NCBI GenBank assembly: GCA_017545325.1
Contig: JAFWOX010000065.1
Span: 1 to 64,000 of the forward strand
Length of the DNA stretch: 64,000 nt
Direction: 5' to 3'
Source: Oscillospiraceae bacterium
Lineage (GTDB): Bacteria; Bacillota_A; Clostridia; Oscillospirales; Oscillospiraceae
A model generated the notes under the pieces. The model had not been told where the DNA came from. It searched no databases and was given only the letters and a program-made list of their open reading frames with translations. Of the stretch, positions 35,755-44,032 are shown piece after piece (positions within the stretch are counted from its first letter, which is position 1; every line of letters begins with the position of its first letter). A program made the translations under genes and the position numbers.

Positions 35755-36738
35755 GTGATCCAGAGTACGAATTTTCCCCTTTCCTCCTACTGTGTTAAGC
35801 CCTTCGGCAGCTGGGACAAGCTGGCGGAGGAGATCAAGGCCCTGGGCCTGGACGGGATCGAGGCCATCGCGGACCCGGACGACCTGGACGACGCCTGTCC
35901 CCGCTCCCTGGTCTCCGGCTGGCACATGACCTTCTACCCGGACTGGCTGGATTTCTGGCGGCATGACGAAAAGGCCCTGCTGCGGAAGTTCCGCTCCTGG
36001 GAGGAGATCGGCCAGGTTTACCGGGGGACGGAGCCGGAGGATCTGATGCGGCAGTTCCGGGATGATCTGGCCCTGGCCCTGCGCTTCAAGCCTCCCTATA
36101 TGGTCTTCCATGTCTCAGACGTTTCCCTGGAGGAGGGGTATACCTATAAGTGGTTCCACACGGACAAGGAGGTCCTGGACGGAGCCATTGAATTCATCAA
36201 TATCCTCCTGGAGGGGGTTGAGCCCACCTTCGACTTCCTGGTGGAGAACCAGTGGTGGCCCGGCTTCACCTTCACGGAGCCGGAAAAGACGGAGTATCTC
36301 CTCTCCGGGATCAAATATCCCCGGGTGGGGATCATGCTGGATACCGGGCACCTGATGAACGCCAACTGGTCCATCCGCAGCCAGGGGGACGGGATCCGGT
36401 ATATCCTCTCCATGATCGAGAAGCACGGGGACCTGGCCAAGCGGATCCGGGGCGTCCATTTCCATCAGTCCGTCAGCGGAGCCTACTGCCGGAGGACCGT
36501 GGGGGCGATGCCCGGGGACTTTCCCAAGGAATACTTCTCCGCCTTCGGCTATTCCTATTCCCATATCCAGAGCATCGACCGGCACCGCCCCTGGACGGAT
36601 CCGGAATGCGTGCGGATCATCGACCGGGTCGAGCCCGAATACCTCACCCATGAGATCAGCACCAGCCTGAAGCGGCCCCAGCTGAAGGCCGTGGGGGATC
36701 AGCTCCGGGTGATCGCCAAGGGGCGCGGCGAAAAATGA
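35755..36738 (+). CDS. Xylose-isomerase-like TIM-barrel protein, cassette 1
   Basis: The 327-residue protein belongs to the AP-endonuclease-2/xylose-isomerase TIM-barrel superfamily. Candidate metal ligands are His119 (FHVSD), Glu164 (VENQWW), Asp196 and His199 (LDTGH), His235/237 (VHFHQS) and Glu300 (THEI). A GTG start is chosen because it aligns exactly with the 327-residue paralogue at 59429-60412; a TTG two codons earlier is possible. The stop overlaps the EcfT start. Members of this superfamily include sugar isomerases and the cobamide-remodelling enzyme CbiR. Sitting in front of an ECF transporter, this protein may process what is imported. The exact reaction is not known. Confidence 0.8.
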   Translation: MIQSTNFPLSSYCVKPFGSWDKLAEEIKALGLDGIEAIADPDDLDDACPRSLVSGWHMTFYPDWLDFWRHDEKALLRKFRSWEEIGQVYRGTEPEDLMRQFRDDLALALRFKPPYMVFHVSDVSLEEGYTYKWFHTDKEVLDGAIEFINILLEGVEPTFDFLVENQWWPGFTFTEPEKTEYLLSGIKYPRVGIMLDTGHLMNANWSIRSQGDGIRYILSMIEKHGDLAKRIRGVHFHQSVSGAYCRRTVGAMPGDFPKEYFSAFGYSYSHIQSIDRHRPWTDPECVRIIDRVEPEYLTHEISTSLKRPQLKAVGDQLRVIAKGRGEK

Positions 36739-37631
36739 AGAACCGGGATACCTTTTCCGGCTATCACCCTCTGGTGAACTTCCTGTACTTCGCCCTGGTG
36801 CTGGTTTTCGGCATGTGCTTCATGCACCCGGCCTGCCTGGTGATCTCCCTGGGCAGCGCCACGGCCTACAGCCTTTACCTGAAGGGGAGAAAAGGACTGC
36901 GCTTTTCTCTCCGCTTTTTGCTGCCCATGATGGTCCTGGCGGCCGTCCTGAACCCCGCCTTCAACCACGAGGGCGTCACCATCCTGGCCTATACCCCCAA
37001 CGATAACCCCATCACCCTGGAGAGCATCATCTACGGCCTGGCCTCCGCCTTCATGCTGGTCAGCGTCGTCCAGTGGTTCTCCTGCTACAATGAGGTCATG
37101 ACCTCGGATAAATTCGTGTACCTCTTCGGGCGGATCATCCCCGCCCTGAGCCTGGTTCTGAGCATGACCCTCCGCTTCGTGCCCAGATTCACCGCCCAGC
37201 TGAAAACCGTCCGCACCGCCCAGCAATGCATCGGGCGGGACGTGTCCGACGGCAGCATCATCCAGCGCATGAAGCACGGGATCACCATTTTTTCCATTCT
37301 GGTGACCTGGAGCCTGGAGAACGCCATCGAAACGGCGGACAGCATGAAGAGCCGGGGCTACGGCCTGCCGGGACGCAGCGCCTTTTCCATCTACCGCTTC
37401 GACAGCCGGGATAAAGCCGCCCTGCTCTGGCTGGGCTTCTGCTGCTGGTACATCCTGTTCGGGTGGATCGGCGGCGCCCTGACCTTCCGGTATTACCCCA
37501 GCATCAGGGGCGCAGGCTTCGGTCCCTTCCCCTTCAGCTTTTTCCTGGTCTACCTGGCCCTGTGCCTGACCCCGCTGATCCTGAACGGAAGGGAGGATAT
37601 GAAATGGAAACGTTTGCGGTCCGGGACCTGA
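36735..37631 (+). CDS. ecfT: ECF transporter T-component, cassette 1
   Basis: EcfT couples ATP hydrolysis to the substrate-binding S-component. The 298-residue membrane protein has several hydrophobic segments and the cytoplasmic coupling helices, with the alanine-arginine-glycine signature in ENAIETADSMKSRGYG at about 195-210. Its start overlaps the TIM-barrel stop (ATGA) and its end overlaps the ATPase-fusion start by 28 bases, so all three are coupled. It is about 90% the same as its paralogue at 58518-59414, with which it shares length and overlaps. Confidence 0.9.
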   Translation: MKNRDTFSGYHPLVNFLYFALVLVFGMCFMHPACLVISLGSATAYSLYLKGRKGLRFSLRFLLPMMVLAAVLNPAFNHEGVTILAYTPNDNPITLESIIYGLASAFMLVSVVQWFSCYNEVMTSDKFVYLFGRIIPALSLVLSMTLRFVPRFTAQLKTVRTAQQCIGRDVSDGSIIQRMKHGITIFSILVTWSLENAIETADSMKSRGYGLPGRSAFSIYRFDSRDKAALLWLGFCCWYILFGWIGGALTFRYYPSIRGAGFGPFPFSFFLVYLALCLTPLILNGREDMKWKRLRSGT

Positions 37632-40246
37632 GCTTCGCCTACCCGGAGCAGCGGCAGGACACCCTTTCCCACCTCTCCTTCTCCATTCCCCAGGGCCAGT
37701 TCGTCACCCTCTGCGGCCCCTCCGGCTGCGGAAAAAGCACCCTGCTCCGGCAGTTCAAGTCCGTGCTGGCCCCGGCGGGAGACCTGCGGGGGGAGATCCT
37801 GTTTGAGGGCCGGCCTCTTCCGGACCTGGACCAGCGGGCCCAGAGCGAGCGCATCGGCTTTGTGCAGCAGAGCCCGGAGAACCAGATCGTTACGGATAAG
37901 GTCTGGCATGAGCTGGCCTTCGGCCTGGAGAGCCTGGGGTATGATACCCCCACCATCCGCAGCCGGGTAGCGGAGATGGCCTCCTTCTTCGGCATCCAGA
38001 CCTGGTTTTATCAGAATGTCGCGGAGCTTTCCGGGGGCCAGAAGCAGCTCCTGAACCTGGCCTCCATCATGGCCATGCAGCCCTCCGTGCTGATCCTGGA
38101 CGAGCCGACGAGCCAGCTGGACCCCATCGCCGCCTCGGATTTCCTGGCCACCATCGGCAAGGTGAACCGGGAGCTGGGCACCACCATCCTCCTGACGGAG
38201 CACCGGCTGGAGGAGGCTTTCCCCCTCTCCGACCGGGTGCTGGTGATGGACAGGGGCCGGCTCATTGCGGACGGGACCCCCGGCGAGGTGGGGGAAAAGC
38301 TCCGGGGCAGCGGCCACGGGATGTTCCTGGCCATGCCCACCGCCATGCGGGTGTGGGCCAGCGCGGAGGATACCGCCCCCTGTCCCATCACGGTACGAGA
38401 CGGGCGGGACTGGCTCGCGGACTACGCGGAGCGGCATCCCCTGGGGGCGCTGCCGGCAGAGCCGCTTCCCTCCGCCGGGGAGGACACGGCCATCGCCCTG
38501 GAGGACGTATGGTTCAAATACGACAAGGATCTGCCGGACGTGGTAAAGGGCGTGAGCCTCACCGTCAAGAAGGGCGAGTTCCTGGCCCTCCTGGGGGGCA
38601 ACGGCACCGGCAAAACCACGACCCTTTCCCTGATTGGCGGCCTGCAGAAGCCCTATCGGGGAGAAGTCAGGCTGTATGGCCGGGTGGGCACCCTGCCGCA
38701 AAACCCCCAGACGCTTTTCGTGAAAAAGACTGTCCGGGAGGACCTGTTCGAGCTCTTCCGGGGCACGGGAACGGAGAAAGCCCTGCAGGAGGCCCGGGTG
38801 GCCCGGGCGGTTCAGCTCTGCCGGCTGGAGGAGCTGCTGGACCGGCATCCCTACGACCTTTCCGGCGGGGAACAGCAGCGGGCGGCCCTGGCCAAGGTGC
38901 TGCTTCTGGACCCGGAGATCCTTTTGCTGGATGAGCCCACCAAGGGGCTGGACGCAGAATTCAAGCAGGTTTTCGCCGTGATCCTGAGGACCCTCCGGCG
39001 CCGGGGTGTCACCGTGTTCATGGTGAGCCACGATGTGGAGTTCTGCGCCGCCTACGCGGACCGCTGCGCTCTGTTTTTCGACGGGAACATCGTCTCCCAG
39101 GGACGGCCCCGGTCCTTCTTTTCCGGCAACAGCTTCTACACCACCTCCGCCAACCGCATGGCCCGGAGTCTGCTCCCCGACGCGGTGACACCCCGGGACG
39201 TGATGGCCGCCTGCGGCGGAAGCCTTCCGCCGGAGCCGGAGCTTCCGGAAGAAGCGCCTCCCCTTCCCGAGCCCGCTGAGGACAGCGCGGACGCCAAGCC
39301 GAAAAAGCTGCCTCTGTGGCGCATCCTTCTGGGCAGTCTCAGCAGCCTGGGGGCGCTCATCCTCTTTATTTACACCCTTTCCCAGCAAGACCTCTCCTCC
39401 CTGATCCGGGAGGACGGGCTCACCACGGCGGCCTACGAAAACATTCCCCTTTACCTCCTGCTGGTGGTCTGCCTGCTCATCAGCGCCTTTTCCTTCAGCC
39501 GGAGGGCGAACAAGCCGGCGCGCATCCAGACGCCGAAGGAGAAGCGGAAGCTCTCCCGGCGGACCATTGCCGCCGCCATCTGCATCCTGCTCCTGATTCC
39601 CCTGACCATCTTCGTGGGCGTCTATTACCTGGGGGGAAGAAAATACTATTTCATCGCCCTGCTGATCATGCTGGAAACCATGCTCCCCTTTTTCCTGGTA
39701 TTCGAGGGGCGGAAGCCCCAGGCTCGGGAGCTGGTGATCATCGCCGTCCTCTGCGCCATCGGCGTGGTGGGTCGTTCCGCCTTTTTCATGCTGCCTATGT
39801 TCTCCCCCGTGCTGGCGCTGGTAATCATCGCCGGGGTAGCCTTTGGGGGAGAGACGGGCTTCCTGGTGGGCGCCATGACCATGGTGGCCTCCAACGTCCT
39901 CTTCGGCCAGGGCACCTGGACCCCCTTCCAGATGTTCTCCGCCGGGATCATCGGCTTCCTGGCCGGGGTGCTGTTCCGGAAGGGCCTGCTGCGCCGAAGC
40001 CGGATCTCCCTGTGCATCTTCGGGGCGATCACCTCCCTGGTGATCTACGGCGGCATCATGAATCCCTACGCAGCCCTGAGCTATGCCCGCACCCTGGACT
40101 GGAAGCTGCTTCTCACCTATTACGTCTCCGGCTTCCCCGTAGATCTGGTCCATGCCGCAGCAACGGTATTCTTCCTCTGGCTGGCGGCGGAGCCCATGCT
40201 GGAGAAGCTGGACCGGATCAAGGTAAAATACGGACTGATGGAATAG
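37604..40246 (+). CDS. ECF transporter: two ATPases and S-component in one chain, cassette 1
   Basis: The 880-residue protein carries two ABC ATPases and a membrane domain. ATPase 1: Walker A GPSGCGKST 38-46, signature LSGGQKQ 142-148, Walker B LILDEPTSQLD. ATPase 2: GGNGTGKTT near 331-339, LSGGEQQ near 419-425, LLLDEPTKGLD. A proline/glutamate linker (530-570) leads to two membrane segments and an S-component-like membrane region (about 655-865) with GQGTWTPFQMFSAGIIGFLAG, a pattern known from ECF S-components. Usually these parts are separate genes. The ATG follows GGGAGGAT. Substrate is not directly shown; a corrinoid is inferred from the second cassette's neighbours. Confidence 0.88.
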   Translation: METFAVRDLSFAYPEQRQDTLSHLSFSIPQGQFVTLCGPSGCGKSTLLRQFKSVLAPAGDLRGEILFEGRPLPDLDQRAQSERIGFVQQSPENQIVTDKVWHELAFGLESLGYDTPTIRSRVAEMASFFGIQTWFYQNVAELSGGQKQLLNLASIMAMQPSVLILDEPTSQLDPIAASDFLATIGKVNRELGTTILLTEHRLEEAFPLSDRVLVMDRGRLIADGTPGEVGEKLRGSGHGMFLAMPTAMRVWASAEDTAPCPITVRDGRDWLADYAERHPLGALPAEPLPSAGEDTAIALEDVWFKYDKDLPDVVKGVSLTVKKGEFLALLGGNGTGKTTTLSLIGGLQKPYRGEVRLYGRVGTLPQNPQTLFVKKTVREDLFELFRGTGTEKALQEARVARAVQLCRLEELLDRHPYDLSGGEQQRAALAKVLLLDPEILLLDEPTKGLDAEFKQVFAVILRTLRRRGVTVFMVSHDVEFCAAYADRCALFFDGNIVSQGRPRSFFSGNSFYTTSANRMARSLLPDAVTPRDVMAACGGSLPPEPELPEEAPPLPEPAEDSADAKPKKLPLWRILLGSLSSLGALILFIYTLSQQDLSSLIREDGLTTAAYENIPLYLLLVVCLLISAFSFSRRANKPARIQTPKEKRKLSRRTIAAAICILLLIPLTIFVGVYYLGGRKYYFIALLIMLETMLPFFLVFEGRKPQARELVIIAVLCAIGVVGRSAFFMLPMFSPVLALVIIAGVAFGGETGFLVGAMTMVASNVLFGQGTWTPFQMFSAGIIGFLAGVLFRKGLLRRSRISLCIFGAITSLVIYGGIMNPYAALSYARTLDWKLLLTYYVSGFPVDLVHAAATVFFLWLAAEPMLEKLDRIKVKYGLME

Positions 40247-40264
40247 AGCCCGATATACAGATCG

Positions 40265-40298
40265 ATCCCGGCCTGCCCTTCGGCAGACCGGGATTTTT
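40265..40298. terminator. Terminator of ECF cassette 1
   Basis: A long stem (ATCCCGG, CTGCC, loop, GGCAG, CCGGGAT) is followed by TTTTG. The convergent regulator gene ends 13 bases further on, so it may serve both. Confidence 0.8.
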
Positions 40299-40310
40299 GA
40301 TCGGCAGACT

Positions 40311-40715
40311 TCATTCCCGGCGGAGCAGGTCCCGGAGGGACTTGCCATAAAAGAAATCATGGGTGAGCTTATCATACTCCGCCCAGAGGGGCAGGGTCTG
40401 GCAGTCCGCCGCCCGAGGACAGGGATCCGCGTCGGCGGTGAGGCAGGATACTGAAGAGAGGGGCCCCACCATCCGCTCCAGGATCTCCCCGATGGGGTAG
40501 TCCTCCGGTCTGCGGCACAGCCGGTACCCGCCGCCCTTGCCGCTGACCCCGGCCACCAGGCCGCCCTCCACCAGCTCCTTGACAATGATCTCCAGATACT
40601 TTTTGGAGACCCCTTGCCGGGCGGCAATATCCTTCAGGGGCTGATATTCCTCCCCATCGTGCTCCGCCAGGTCGATCATCACCCGCAGCGCATAGCGTCC
40701 CTTCGTGGAGATCAT
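40311..40715 (-). CDS. Rrf2-family regulator, IscR-like
   Basis: The 134-residue protein has the Rrf2 winged helix (MISTKGRYALRVMIDLA, then a recognition helix around QGVSKKYLEIIVKEL) and three cysteines, Cys91, Cys99 and Cys105, placed like the iron-sulphur ligands of IscR. It diverges from iscS-iscU, and an inverted repeat overlapping their promoter is a likely binding site. It should sense iron-sulphur status and control cluster assembly. The name iscR fits by context, but the target is not proven. Confidence 0.88.
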   Translation of the reverse strand: MISTKGRYALRVMIDLAEHDGEEYQPLKDIAARQGVSKKYLEIIVKELVEGGLVAGVSGKGGGYRLCRRPEDYPIGEILERMVGPLSSVSCLTADADPCPRAADCQTLPLWAEYDKLTHDFFYGKSLRDLLRRE

Positions 40716-40789
40716 GGCGCTTCCCCCCTTCCGTTTTGCCTATCATACCGCAGGGTGATTCAAAAAATCAAGGGGTCGGCAAAATTTTT

Positions 40790-40823
40790 ACCTATTGACA
40801 TAGTAGGTGAATAGGTGTATAGT
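40790..40823 (+). promoter_or_regulatory. iscS promoter with likely Rrf2 operator
   Basis: TTGACA (40795-40800), 17 bases, TATAGT (40818-40823). Across the -35 box lies a perfect seven-base inverted repeat, ACCTATT at 40790-40796 and AATAGGT at 40810-40816, well placed for repression by the divergent Rrf2 protein. Confidence 0.65.
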
Positions 40824-40856
40824 GCAGACAAGACCGCATGGGAGGTGCGAAAAACG

Positions 40857-42041
40857 ATGATCTATGCCGACAATGCCGCGACCACCAGAATGAGCCGCGC
40901 CGCCATAGAAGCTATGACCGCCTGTCTGGAGGAGGAATACGGCAACCCCTCCAGCCTCTATACCCTGGGGCAGCAGGCGAAGGAACGCCTGGAACAGGCC
41001 CGGGGGGAGATCGCCGCCGTGATTGGGGCGCAGCCCGGAGAGATCACCATCACCTCCGGCGGCAGCGAGGCGGATAACCAGGCCCTCCGCACCGGCGCAG
41101 CCCTGGGCCGGCGGGCGGGAAAGACCCACATCATCTCCACCGCCTTCGAGCACCATGCCGTTCTGCATACCCTGAAGCGGCTGGAGGAAGAGGGCTTTTC
41201 CGTCACCCTTCTCCCGGTGCACGAGGACGGACTGGTCCGGGTGGAGGAGCTGGAGGCGGCCATCCGGGAGGATACCTGCCTGGTCTCCGTCATGTATGCC
41301 AACAATGAGATCGGCACCATCCAGCCCATCCGGGAGATCGGCGCCGTCTGCCGGAAGCACGGCGTCCTGTTCCACACGGACGCGGTCCAGGCGGTGGGCC
41401 ATGTGCCCATCGACGTGAAGGCGGAGAACATCGACCTGCTCTCCTCCTCCGCCCATAAGTTCCATGGACCCAAGGGCATCGGCTTCCTCTATGCCCGGAA
41501 GGGGGTCCGGCCGGTGAACCTTATAGAAGGAGGCGCCCAGGAGGGGGGTCGGCGGGCCGGGACGGAGAACGTAGCCGCCGCCGCAGCCATGGCCGCCGCC
41601 CTGAAGGAGACCGCCGGAGGCATGGCGGAGACGGCACCCAGGCTCCGGGCCCTGCGGGACAAGCTCATCGCCGGTCTCCGGGAGATCCCCCATTCCGCCC
41701 TGAACGGAGACGCGGAAAAACGGCTTCCCGGAAATGTGAACTTCTGCTTCGAGGGCATCGAGGGGGAATCCCTTCTCCTGCTGCTGGACGACCGGGGCAT
41801 CTGCGCCTCCTCCGGCAGCGCCTGCACCTCCGGCTCCCTGGATCCCAGCCATGTGCTGCTGGCCATCGGGCGGGTGCACGACGTGGCCCACGGCTCCCTG
41901 CGCCTGACCCTGGGGGAGGACGCCACGGAGGAGGACGTGGACTACCTGATCCGGAACGTGAAAGAGGTCGTGGAATATCTGCGGGGCTTCTCCCCCATCT
42001 GGCGGGACCTGCAGGCGGGCAAAACCCCGTTCATCCTGTAA
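40857..42041 (+). CDS. iscS: Cysteine desulfurase
   Basis: The enzyme takes sulphur from cysteine for iron-sulphur cluster assembly, using pyridoxal phosphate. The 394-residue protein begins MIYADNAATTRMS, has the cofactor lysine in SSSAHKFHGPKG near residue 201 and the persulphide cysteine in SSGSACTSG near 323. The ATG follows GGGAGGTG. It is followed 13 bases later by iscU. The NifS/IscS class is clear; a specialised role (for example only in nitrogen or tRNA metabolism) cannot be separated. Confidence 0.95.
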   Translation: MIYADNAATTRMSRAAIEAMTACLEEEYGNPSSLYTLGQQAKERLEQARGEIAAVIGAQPGEITITSGGSEADNQALRTGAALGRRAGKTHIISTAFEHHAVLHTLKRLEEEGFSVTLLPVHEDGLVRVEELEAAIREDTCLVSVMYANNEIGTIQPIREIGAVCRKHGVLFHTDAVQAVGHVPIDVKAENIDLLSSSAHKFHGPKGIGFLYARKGVRPVNLIEGGAQEGGRRAGTENVAAAAAMAAALKETAGGMAETAPRLRALRDKLIAGLREIPHSALNGDAEKRLPGNVNFCFEGIEGESLLLLLDDRGICASSGSACTSGSLDPSHVLLAIGRVHDVAHGSLRLTLGEDATEEDVDYLIRNVKEVVEYLRGFSPIWRDLQAGKTPFIL

Positions 42042-42054
42042 GGAGGAAGGAAAA

Positions 42055-42447
42055 ATGGCATTATACAGCGAAAAGGTTATGGATCACTTCCGCAATCCCC
42101 GGAACGTTGGGGTGATCGTGGATGCGGACGGCGTGGGCCAGGTGGGCAACGCCAAGTGCGGCGATATCATGAAGATGTATCTGAAGATCGAAGACGACGT
42201 GGTGACGGACGTAAAGTTCGAGACCTTCGGCTGCGGCAGCGCCATCGCCTCCAGCTCCATGGCCACGGAGCTCATCATGGGAAAGCCCCTGGCCGAGGTG
42301 AGCAAGCTCACCAACAAGGCCGTGGCGGAGGCCCTGGACGGGCTGCCCGCCTACAAGATGCACTGCAGTGTTCTGGCGGAGGAGGCCATTCAGGCCGCCC
42401 TGGAGGACTACTACACGAAGCACCCGGAGAAGCGGCCGGCAGTCTGA
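42055..42447 (+). CDS. iscU: Iron-sulphur cluster scaffold protein
   Basis: The 130-residue protein has the three scaffold cysteines, Cys35 (AKCGD), Cys60 (FGCG) and Cys104 (HCSVL), with Asp37 beside the first. It receives sulphur from the desulfurase next door and builds a cluster to pass on. The ribosome site AGGAGGAA is just before the ATG. There are no hscA/hscB or ferredoxin genes after it, so the operon is short, as is common in clostridia. Confidence 0.95.
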   Translation: MALYSEKVMDHFRNPRNVGVIVDADGVGQVGNAKCGDIMKMYLKIEDDVVTDVKFETFGCGSAIASSSMATELIMGKPLAEVSKLTNKAVAEALDGLPAYKMHCSVLAEEAIQAALEDYYTKHPEKRPAV

Positions 42448-42496
42448 GCCGCCCCGGTATGATCACGATTCCTGTCCTTTCCCCATACCATCCATC

Positions 42497-42530
42497 GCCG
42501 ATCCCCCTCCTTTCCGGGAGGGGGATCGGC
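42497..42530 (+). terminator. Strong hairpin after iscU
   Basis: GCCGATCCCCCTCC pairs with GGGAGGGGGATCGGC around a short loop about 50 bases past the stop, but no T-run follows. It may slow transcription or protect RNA. Bases 42531-42636 contain no gene. Confidence 0.45.
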
Positions 42531-42636
42531 ATATCCGCGCCGCGTCGCGGCGCATAACCCGGATTGCAGCGGACGGGATTCTGTGGTAAGCTGGTCCGGA
42601 AAGCAGGACATTCCTTACAAGGAAAGGAGTCATGGA

Positions 42637-44022
42637 ATGATATCAAGGGAAATCTGCGCAAAGGTCCTGGAGGCGGCCGCCGGCACAGGGGCGGATTATG
42701 CGGAGATCTTTGCGGAAAACACCATGAATCACGGCATCAGCATGGTATCCGGCAAGGTGGACGCCATCAGCGACGGCGTGGTGAGCGGCGCCGCGGTGCG
42801 GGTGTACAAGGGCCTGCGCAGCGTCATGGCTACCACCGTAGACCTCTCTGAGGAAGGGCTGATCCGCTGCGCCCGGAAGGCCGCCCAGGCCCTGGGGGAA
42901 GGAAAGGCGGAGCTCAGCATCCTCCTGCGGGACCGGGTATACGCCAACATCCACCCGGTGCAGGTGGTCCCCTCCTCCGTCCCCAACCGGGAAAAGGTGG
43001 ATATCCTCCGCATTGCCTGCCGGGGAGCCTACGACTACGACCGGCGGATCCGGCAGGTCACCGGCAATTTCCTGGACGAGGATCAGAACATCCTCATCGC
43101 CAATACCGAGGGGCTCCGGGCAACGGACCGGCGGATCCGGACCCGCATCGCCGTCACCGCCCTGGCGGATGACAAGGACGGGGGCACCCAGACCGGCTCC
43201 TGCAATCCGGGCCGGCGCATGGGCATGGAGATGTTTGAAAAAGAGGTGGATGCAGCCGCCGTGGGCCGGGAAGCAGCACGGCAGGCAGTGGTCATGTCCG
43301 AGGCCGGGTACTGCCCCGCGGGGGTGATGCCCGTGGCCATCGGCAACGGCTTCGGCGGCGTCATCTTCCACGAGGCCTGCGGCCACTCCCTGGAGGCCAC
43401 CTCCGTGGCCTTCGGCCTTTCCCAGTTTGCGGGGAAGCTGGGGGAGAGGATCGCCGGAGAGAAGGTCAGCGCCTATGACGACGGCACCATCCCCAATGCC
43501 TGGGGCTCCCTGAACTTCGACGACGAGGGCACCCCCGCCCGGCGGAATATACTCATTGAGAACGGCGTGCTGAAGAGCTATATGATCGATAAATTCAACG
43601 CCCGCCGCATGGGGCTCGCCCCCACCGGCTCCTCCCGCCGGGAGAGCTTCGAATACACCCCCACCTCCCGCATGACCAATACCTTCATCGGAGAAGGGCC
43701 GGATGAGAACGAGGCGATCATTGCTTCCATCGACAACGGCCTCTACGCTGCAGCCATGGGCGGCGGCTCCGTCAACCCCACCACTGGGGAATTCAATTTC
43801 GCCGTGCGGGAGGGCTACCTGGTACGGAACGGCAAGATCTGCGAACCCGTCCGGGGGGCTTCCCTGGTGGGCCGGGGCTCCGACGTCATCCTGAATATTG
43901 ACATGGTGGGCAAGAACCTGCTGCTGGCGGAGGGTATGTGCGGTTCCTCCAGCGGCTCCGTGCCCGTGTGCGTGGGCCAGCCCATGATCCGGGTTTCGTC
44001 CATCACCGTGGGCGGAAGATAA
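42637..44022 (+). CDS. tldD: TldD-family metalloprotease
   Basis: TldD and TldE form a heterodimeric protease that in other bacteria removes leader peptides from modified peptides such as microcins and degrades unfolded peptides. The 461-residue protein has the zinc motif HEACGH (HExxxH) near 245-250, marking the catalytic subunit, and the C-terminal segment MCGSSSGSVPVCVGQP. The ATG at 42637 follows GGAAAGGAG. It is followed ten bases later by its partner. No peptide-precursor gene is seen nearby. Confidence 0.93.
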   Translation: MISREICAKVLEAAAGTGADYAEIFAENTMNHGISMVSGKVDAISDGVVSGAAVRVYKGLRSVMATTVDLSEEGLIRCARKAAQALGEGKAELSILLRDRVYANIHPVQVVPSSVPNREKVDILRIACRGAYDYDRRIRQVTGNFLDEDQNILIANTEGLRATDRRIRTRIAVTALADDKDGGTQTGSCNPGRRMGMEMFEKEVDAAAVGREAARQAVVMSEAGYCPAGVMPVAIGNGFGGVIFHEACGHSLEATSVAFGLSQFAGKLGERIAGEKVSAYDDGTIPNAWGSLNFDDEGTPARRNILIENGVLKSYMIDKFNARRMGLAPTGSSRRESFEYTPTSRMTNTFIGEGPDENEAIIASIDNGLYAAAMGGGSVNPTTGEFNFAVREGYLVRNGKICEPVRGASLVGRGSDVILNIDMVGKNLLLAEGMCGSSSGSVPVCVGQPMIRVSSITVGGR

Positions 44023-44032
44023 GGAGGAAGCA

